This document shows, one piece after another, positions 60,901 to 64,000 of a DNA stretch of 64,000 bases. This DNA is from Synchiropus splendidus. Taxonomy: Eukaryota; Chordata; Actinopteri; Syngnathiformes; Callionymidae. The stretch spans positions 5,386,437-5,450,436 of the forward strand of contig NC_071334.1 in the NCBI RefSeq assembly GCF_027744825.2. The letters are read 5' to 3'. The notes under the pieces were generated by a model. It worked only from the letters and a program-made list of their open reading frames with translations. It did not search any database and was not told the DNA's origin. The first letter of the stretch is position 1, and every line of letters begins with the position of its first letter. The position numbers and the translations under genes were made by a program.

Positions 60901-63900
60901 TGAACGTCATCATGTGACCCAGAGGCATGTAGGCGGAGCCTTTAAACGCAGAGGAGTTCCATGTTATCCGACAAGAATTCCGAGCAGGTGGGCGGAAGGA
61001 AGGAGAAGCGTCCCGTACCTCTGCGTCTCTCCTCCAGCACAGTGTTGAGGCTGCCCAGCGGCGCCAGCTGCAGGGCGAAGCAGAGCGGATGGATGCTGAT
61101 GCCCATCAGGGAGACGATGCAGGGGTGCTGCAGAGAGTGCAGCATGCTGGTCTCCTGCCGGAACTCGGAGAAGCTGCGGCAGGCGTCGGCGGACTGGAGA
61201 TGTTTCAGCATAGTGTCTGAAGCAGCAGTGAAACATATGCAGCAGCTCTGAAGCACTCAACAAATCATATCTTTACACAGCATAAGTAAAGTAAACGGTC
61301 ACAAGCACATCTCCTGCATCACTATATTCCACAGCGACCACAGGCGTGCCACCCAGGATTTGCTCTGCCAACTAGTGCAGCTACGTCAGCGCTGAGTGAC
61401 ACGTTCAGATCATGACTCCCGCAGGTCATATAGACTCTCACTTCTCTGCGTGAATGAACCAGAGCTGCCACTGCAGCACGACACTTGGATGCAGAGGATC
61501 CCCTCTGCAGATGTATAGCATACTTCCTGTCGGACAGGAAGCAGGGAAGGGAAGAAGCTGGGAAAACACTCCCCCCTGTGGTTCTGCCCCCCTCACTCCT
61601 CTCCTTGTGGAACAGCTGCGCCTCTGTTCAGAGCTCTGTGCCGGCAGGAATGCAAGCATCCCACCTGCCCTGAGCCCTCGACTTAATGTTTTGGTTTTTT
61701 TTTTTTGCATCCAACAGCGCGACAAATTCATACACCAGGAATGTGATGGGTCACGATCTCTGAATGTACCTGGGCCACAGCTGCTGCTCTGCTGGCGACA
61801 CCTCTTAAAGTGGAAGCGTTTGACTGCCACGGGCCTCTCGCGGTACTTTGCCCGATAGATGACTGTCCCGCTGCCGCCTTGACCGATGATGGCGCTGTCG
61901 TCCTCGCAGTATTCCAGCTCACTCTTCTCTAAAAAGAGTCTTGACAAACAAACGCACGCAGATCCATCATGCACGTATAACAAAAAGAGTAAAGCTCCTC
62001 TGCATTTCTCAGCACCACGTACACAACATCTTCATGATGTAGCTCAGATATGAATTGTTATGTGTTCTTGCTGTTCAAAACATTCTTTCAAAGTCTCTGC
62101 ATCAATAATGTCAGGAAGATCATATTTAAAAAAGACTGATCTATAGACTGAAACAGGCGGGAAATTGTAACCACATGAATTATTAGGACTGTAGAATTGA
62201 TAAGATAATTTAACTATCTTTAAAAAATAAAGTTAAAATATAGATCACATGGATAAATCTTTTTTTCAAAACTGTTTCCAAACAAAAAAGCAAAATGTTT
62301 TCCCATTACTGGCCACTGACTGTAGCCATGCAAGCAGTTTATTGGATTGTGAGGTGGAGGGTGAAATATTCACTTGGACCTTTAAAGGAATGAACCATTA
62401 ACAAACACAGTGTAATAATGATGCTGTGCTACCGTGCAGGGAAGTCGGTCATGAAGAGCTCTGGAACAAGCTCTTGCAAAGGAACCAGCTGGTCTGGATG
62501 CTGGGGACAGATAATGTGCTCCTTCTCCACGGCAGCCAGGACACAGTCCTCCATGTTGAAGTAGTGGACGCCTCCTTCCCTTCCTCCGTCACGTCCTCCC
62601 GCCTCTCCACCCGGGTCCGAACCTTTCTTGTTCTGTTGACAGAGGGGACAGGGGGCGTACTGCTCTATGACCAGGCTGCCGTCACTCTCAGTGGCTGTCA
62701 GCGCTGCGGAGGGAGAAGCGAAGACAGGAGGGTCACTGAGGGAGCCACATGTTGACTTATCAGAATGTATCGAAGGATGTTGAAAAAAACAGACCAGACA
62801 CATGTGAATATGAGTTGATGAAGCTGTGACAATATTTGATCAAACCCAGTAATAAAGTAGCTGACACCTTCTAACTCCGTTCACAGTACTATTGTTGCTG
62901 TTACTTATTCACAGTATCAGAAAGTTATTTCAAGCATGTTAAGATAGAGCCATATTACAACCCATCACACTGTATTTATTTCACCTATTTTCAGGATGTT
63001 AAAAGTAACAATCTCAGCAAAATCACCATAAAAAACAGATATTTTCTTCTTAAATGGAGGATATTAAACTTATGTATGGCCCGCCAAAAGTTACTTATGA
63101 AGTAATGTCAACTAAAAACCTGCATATTTTGGCTCATTTTATGGACAGATTTCAATTGTAGTATATGCCGATATATATGCTAATCTTAGATCAAGAAATC
63201 TATTCGGGTGAAATGATCTTGCTGCATGGACAGATAATTACACTTGTTTCAAGTACAGATTTGCTCAGAATGAGTGTTTTCATCTGGTTTTTGTTTTTCG
63301 ATTTTTGGAAAAATGTCAGCTGCTTGACTTCTCGGGTGCCTCAGCGAGGAGGGGTGATATCTTTTAATCTTTCGTGATTCCATTGAGATTTTTTTGGCCC
63401 ATGATTCGATTCAAAATTGATTTTTAGATTCAAAACTAGTTTATTTATTTATAACAACGTCTGATCTGATTTCCAATCTTGCTTTGAATCAAATCTGTTT
63501 TGCAAGAATGGCGCCATCTTTGTTTCCACATCTTTCGTGTGTACATCCAGAACCAAAATAGATTTTGGGACATTTTAAGTCGATCTGGATCAATGAGCAA
63601 ATGAGAATCGTGATTCTTATGTGAATCGAATTTATTATAAACTATGAAAAACAGCTGCTCCTGCTGTTCATATACACTTTCTATGATTCCATACCATTTC
63701 CAGGAATCCTGAGCGAGTGTGGGAACTCCAGCAGATGTTTGGGACAGTGGACAGCTGTTCACCAAGTCACTGACACATGAATTATGTGGGCGTGAACTGA
63801 CCTGGGAACCACTGCTCGATGAGGGCGTTGACGTGGTCGGTGATGAAAGCCATGGCTGAGAAGTCTCTGGTCTCCGACTGGCAGATGATCTTAATGCCGC

Positions 63901-63941
63901 CGCTTTTCTTCTTCTTCCAGTTAAGATCCGATGACTCCACG
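42797..63941 (-). CDS. lrrk1: Leucine-rich repeat kinase 1 (lrrk1), C-terminal part, 15 exons
   Basis: LRRK1 is a cytoplasmic Roco-family Ser/Thr kinase (ankyrin-LRR-ROC-COR-kinase-WD40) known to act in endosomal traffic, including Rab7 phosphorylation. Fifteen - strand exons join without a break: 63941-63802, 62703-62433, 61939-61770, 61216-61019, 60939-60800, 59700-59563, 56759-56565, 56179-56028, 52624-52507, 52190-52074, 50568-50371, 49425-49211, 47473-47066, 45877-45782, 42974-42797. Together they give 2,734 nt, or 910 codons plus stop, and every intron is GT-AG with matching phases. The product matches the vertebrate LRRK1 C-terminal half: COR end, full kinase domain with [23 protein letters not shown] and APE, then the WD40-like region ending ETSMRKRR. 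The ankyrin, LRR and ROC exons would lie beyond base 64000. It is LRRK1 rather than LRRK2, judging by the kinase and tail sequence and by linkage to chsy1. Confidence 0.95.
42975..43071 (-). other. lrrk1: lrrk1 intron N-O, acceptor side
   Basis: Short unique stretch between exon O and the minisatellite, with the acceptor TTGTCCCCCAG. The remaining unique part of this intron is 45503-45781, where nothing was recognised. Confidence 0.6.
43072..45502. repeat. 32-bp minisatellite with 128-bp higher-order repeat (last lrrk1 intron)
   Basis: Tandem units of 32 bp built on CAAGTCTCAAGCAAGTCC plus CGAGTCTTAACCCT fill most of the 2.8-kb intron between exons N and O, roughly 48 units by length once the LINE inside is subtracted. 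A marked variant unit (containing TTTCAAGCTTGTCTCTAG) recurs with TTGTCTCT at 44893, 45021, 45149 and 45277, exactly 128 bp apart, then at 45437. A second variant (AAGATTGAGTCCTAAC) recurs at ~43600, ~44798 and ~45341, so blocks of units were duplicated together. No function is evident. Confidence 0.95.
43708..44572 (-). mobile_element. Rex3-like (RTE-clade) LINE, 5'-truncated, inserted in the minisatellite
   Basis: On the - strand this encodes the reverse-transcriptase thumb and C-terminus: [73 protein letters not shown] and [20 protein letters not shown]. One in-frame stop (44103-44101) replaces a Gln codon found in the other copy. The 3' end is a short AAGGTG-type tandem tail (plus strand CACCTT). 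Flanking AAGTCCCGAGTC on both sides is a 12-bp target-site duplication. Assignment to Rex3/RTE is from memory of fish elements, and a close RTE relative is possible. Confidence 0.85.
45782..45877 (-). CDS. lrrk1: lrrk1 exon N: small WD40-like exon
   Basis: Only 96 nt. Encodes [20 protein letters not shown] then [11 protein letters not shown], matching the RRGGDVIVIGLE...RGRV segment of mammalian LRRK1. Acceptor TGTCGGCAG, donor GTGAGT. It is easily missed because its frame lies inside a longer unrelated open frame, but without it the family block RGGD is lost. Confidence 0.93.
45878..47065 (-). other. lrrk1: lrrk1 intron M-N with simple repeats
   Basis: Contains an imperfect AGCTT tandem run (~46133-46168) and interrupted AAT/AAC repeats (46741-46820). 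Nothing else was recognised. Confidence 0.6.
47066..47473 (-). CDS. lrrk1: lrrk1 exon M: variable acidic/Ser-Pro-rich insert in the WD40-like region
   Basis: The longest lrrk1 exon here (408 nt). It begins [14 protein letters not shown], carries the conserved [17 protein letters not shown], then a low-complexity Ser/Pro/Glu stretch ([20 protein letters not shown]), and returns to conserved [17 protein letters not shown]. The middle differs strongly from mammalian LRRK1 and is probably a disordered loop. Acceptor CTTCCAG, donor GTATTA. Confidence 0.92.
47474..49210 (-). other. lrrk1: lrrk1 intron L-M
   Basis: Six CAT units at 48801-48818 and AACAGACAATAAAGCTTTTT at ~48508, which might be a LINE tail. 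No other feature was recognised. Confidence 0.5.
49211..49425 (-). CDS. lrrk1: lrrk1 exon L: WD40-like region
   Basis: Encodes [30 protein letters not shown], ...[20 protein letters not shown] and YQICAQY. RRLEPY and TYQxCAxY are LRRK1 signatures. Acceptor TTGTCCAG, donor GTGAGT. Confidence 0.95.
49426..50370 (-). other. lrrk1: lrrk1 intron K-L with repeat relics
   Basis: 49895-49975 is the second copy of the repeat at 9270. 50205-50275 (GATACCAGTATCGGTATCAG, GACATCTCTACCGATA) is a decayed hAT-like end related to the 5688 family. The rest is AT-rich. Confidence 0.5.
50371..50568 (-). CDS. lrrk1: lrrk1 exon K: WD40-like region
   Basis: 66 codons, phase 0 at both ends: [20 protein letters not shown], ...[16 protein letters not shown], ...[12 protein letters not shown]. 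GLxDGLV and YLCSHT match LRRK1. Acceptor CCTCTCAG, donor GTGAGC. Confidence 0.94.
50569..52073 (-). other. lrrk1: lrrk1 intron J-K, nothing recognised
   Basis: No repeat or additional exon was recognised, and the flanking exons join in frame without one. Confidence 0.5.
52074..52190 (-). CDS. lrrk1: lrrk1 exon J: WD40-like region
   Basis: 39 codons, phase 0 at both ends: [20 protein letters not shown], then [19 protein letters not shown]. YTLKxMCPL and PAVVTC are LRRK1-specific blocks. Acceptor TTTGCCAG, donor GTACAC. Confidence 0.95.
52191..52506 (-). other. lrrk1: lrrk1 intron I-J, nothing recognised
   Basis: A 316-bp intron with ordinary GT-AG ends and no repeat. Confidence 0.6.
52507..52624 (-). 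CDS. lrrk1: lrrk1 exon I: WD40-like region
   Basis: Encodes [20 protein letters not shown] and [25 protein letters not shown] and LWIATE fit the LRRK1 beta-propeller. Acceptor AACGCAG, donor GTACAG. It is joined to exon H across the 3.4-kb intron that holds the GGAT array. Confidence 0.93.
52625..53347 (-). other. lrrk1: lrrk1 intron H-I, part next to exon I
   Basis: Mostly AT-rich. A CTC/GAG-repeat patch at 53077-53093 creates an acidic open frame that I reject as an exon, because exons H and I already join in phase. No other feature. Confidence 0.5.
53348..54269. repeat. GGAT tandem array, ~0.92 kb
   Basis: Almost entirely GGAT units, with GGGT and GGAC variants and four GTGTGTG interruptions (~53378, ~53555, ~53934, ~54000). 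It is stop-free in several frames, giving artefact open frames of MDGW (+) and HPSI (-). It lies in the lrrk1 intron between exons H and I. Variant blocks recur, so it expanded by segment duplication as well as slippage. Confidence 0.97.
54270..56027 (-). other. lrrk1: lrrk1 intron H-I, part next to exon H
   Basis: No repeat was recognised. A 119-codon - strand open frame (55080-54721) and its + strand partners have no recognisable similarity and would break the joined lrrk1 frame. Confidence 0.45.
56028..56179 (-). CDS. lrrk1: lrrk1 exon H: end of kinase domain and start of WD40-like region
   Basis: Starts [20 protein letters not shown], where Arg closes the kinase fold after TKPEK, and ends [11 protein letters not shown]. 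Less conserved than the preceding exons, but the YSAVFW block aligns with the first WD40-like strand of LRRK1. Acceptor TTTGCACAG, donor GTCGGT. Confidence 0.88.
56180..56564 (-). other. lrrk1: lrrk1 intron G-H, nothing recognised
   Basis: A 385-bp intron with GTGAGG donor and TTTGCACAG acceptor. Confidence 0.6.
56565..56759 (-). CDS. lrrk1: lrrk1 exon G: kinase C-lobe
   Basis: 65 codons, phase 0 at both ends: [40 protein letters not shown], ...[22 protein letters not shown] is the helix-F block with the conserved Asp. Acceptor CTTGTAG, donor GTGAGG. Confidence 0.96.
56760..59562 (-). other. lrrk1: lrrk1 intron F-G
   Basis: Holds a TACCGTAAATT-family copy (57540-57855, listed separately) and a TA-rich microsatellite at ~58602-58634. 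The rest was not recognised. Confidence 0.55.
57540..57855. mobile_element. TACCGTAAATT-family DNA element, copy 3, inverted and truncated at both ends
   Basis: From GCTAATATCTGGGTTTGTCC through CCAGGCTAAAGAGCCTCATG and CAGCTGAGACCAGCTGTGGT to CATGCTGGAGCCCGTTCTCA it is the reverse complement of the copies at 11487 and 26793. Neither inverted end is present. Confidence 0.75.
59563..59700 (-). CDS. lrrk1: lrrk1 exon F: DYG motif and activation segment
   Basis: 46 codons, phase 0 at both ends: [20 protein letters not shown], then [20 protein letters not shown], then IVYDEK. The Mg-binding motif is DYG instead of DFG, a known LRRK feature, and the APE motif closes the segment. Acceptor TTTTCCAG, donor GTATTT. 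Confidence 0.96.
59701..60799 (-). other. lrrk1: lrrk1 intron E-F, nothing firm recognised
   Basis: Several short open frames lie between 59901 and 60600 on both strands. None fits the lrrk1 phase or a known family. Confidence 0.45.
60800..60939 (-). CDS. lrrk1: lrrk1 exon E: kinase catalytic loop
   Basis: Encodes [32 protein letters not shown] and the catalytic loop [11 protein letters not shown]. The usual His-Arg of HRD is replaced by Phe-Cys here, as is known for LRRK1 orthologs, while the catalytic Asp, Lys and Asn are present. The intron on its 5' side is only 79 bp. The donor is GTCAGT. Confidence 0.93.
61019..61216 (-). CDS. lrrk1: lrrk1 exon D: kinase helix C to hinge
   Basis: 66 codons' worth of sequence beginning (D)[27 protein letters not shown] carries the expected helix-C glutamate, followed by [20 protein letters not shown], then [16 protein letters not shown] at the hinge. 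The acceptor is CTGCTTCAG and the donor is GTACGG. Confidence 0.94.
61217..61769 (-). other. lrrk1: lrrk1 intron C-D, nothing recognised
   Basis: A 553-bp intron. An A-run on the - strand (plus T-run at ~61691-61706) is the only simple sequence. Confidence 0.55.
61770..61939 (-). CDS. lrrk1: lrrk1 exon C: kinase N-lobe, glycine loop and catalytic lysine
   Basis: It encodes [20 protein letters not shown], the glycine-rich loop GQGGSGT, and [10 protein letters not shown] with the ATP-anchoring lysine. The acceptor is the AG at 61941-61940 after TTTGTCA. It is weak in pyrimidines, but it keeps the phase (CG+A = Arg) and restores the family sequence PARLFLE. A second AG 11 bases downstream would break the frame. 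The donor GTACAT follows 61770. Confidence 0.93.
61940..62432 (-). other. lrrk1: lrrk1 intron B-C, AT-rich, nothing recognised
   Basis: A 493-bp intron, strongly AT-rich around 62160-62290. Confidence 0.55.
62433..62703 (-). CDS. lrrk1: lrrk1 exon B: COR-to-kinase segment
   Basis: The acceptor CTCCGCAG precedes 62703 and the donor G/GTAGCA follows 62433. It encodes [20 protein letters not shown], a basic/Gly-rich stretch ([20 protein letters not shown]), then the conserved [20 protein letters not shown] and TDFPAR. CPLC and ICPQHPD resemble paired Cys/His positions known in this part of LRRK1. The Gly/Arg-rich insert is poorly conserved. Confidence 0.92.
62704..63801 (-). other. lrrk1: lrrk1 intron A-B with a TCGATT-rich repeat
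   Basis: 63355-63645 contains GATTCGATTCAAAATTGATT, TTTTTAGATTC, and AGAATCGTGATTCTTATGTG, a pattern seen in fish DNA-transposon relics. The family is not assigned. Confidence 0.4.
63802..63941 (-). CDS. lrrk1: lrrk1 exon A: end of COR domain
   Basis: The acceptor TTTTGCAG precedes 63941 and the donor GTCAGT follows 63802. One base completes the previous codon, then 46 codons ([15 protein letters not shown]...[18 protein letters not shown]...WFPG) and one spare base. The DFSAMAFIT block belongs to the COR-B part of LRRK1. The upstream exon is outside the window. Confidence 0.9.
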
Positions 63942-64000
63942 CTGCAAAAGCCAACACCACACTGCCTTAAAACACACAATCAAAGTTCGCCTGCTAAGTC

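Noticed and set aside
1..64000. A previously undescribed multi-gene system
   Set aside because: Only two known vertebrate genes and repeats can be supported. Nothing in the sequence suggests a novel defence, biosynthetic or regulatory gene cluster.

Overview
This is vertebrate nuclear DNA, most likely from a teleost fish. It has long introns, GT-AG splice sites, AATAAA poly(A) signals, an RTE-type LINE of the Rex3 kind, hAT-like short elements and GGAT/GT/AT microsatellites. There is no bacterial gene organisation, no CRISPR array and no recognisable new operon-like system.

Two protein-coding genes face each other tail to tail. On the + strand, 38070-39662 is the large 3' coding exon of chsy1 (chondroitin sulfate synthase 1), followed by a short 3' UTR with AATAAA at 40462. 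Everything from base 1 to 38069 is best read as the intron before that exon, because no other chsy1 coding exon can be found in it. On the - strand, fifteen consecutive exons from 63941 down to 42797 encode the C-terminal ~910 residues of lrrk1 (leucine-rich repeat kinase 1, Roco family): the end of the COR region, the complete protein kinase domain and the WD40-like C-terminal region, ending at a stop at 42797 with a - strand AATAAA at 42233-42228. I joined the exons by hand: every splice phase closes and one open frame runs through all of them. The same two genes lie next to each other, convergent, in human 15q26.3, so the linkage appears ancient.

The chsy1 intron is mostly unique or unrecognised sequence sprinkled with repeats: an L1-like 3' fragment (antisense), a Rex3-like LINE nested in a hAT-like element, a 280-bp element with an intact target-site duplication, two copies of a family with TACCGTAAATT-type inverted ends (a third copy lies in an lrrk1 intron), an L2/CR1-type LINE fragment, and several copies of a MITE-like family whose ends read TGAGGCTTCATGAAACAGTG. 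One copy of that MITE has grown into ten tandem 32-bp units lying just before the chsy1 exon. A 12-base homeodomain-type word, TAATTAGACTCT, occurs three times in the intron and marks candidate enhancers.

The lrrk1 introns hold two large tandem arrays: a 32-bp minisatellite with a 128-bp higher-order period in the last intron, interrupted by a second Rex3-like LINE, and a ~0.92-kb GGAT array. The two genes do not share a pathway: chsy1 makes chondroitin sulfate in the Golgi, and lrrk1 is a cytoplasmic kinase of endosomal traffic. They are simply neighbours.
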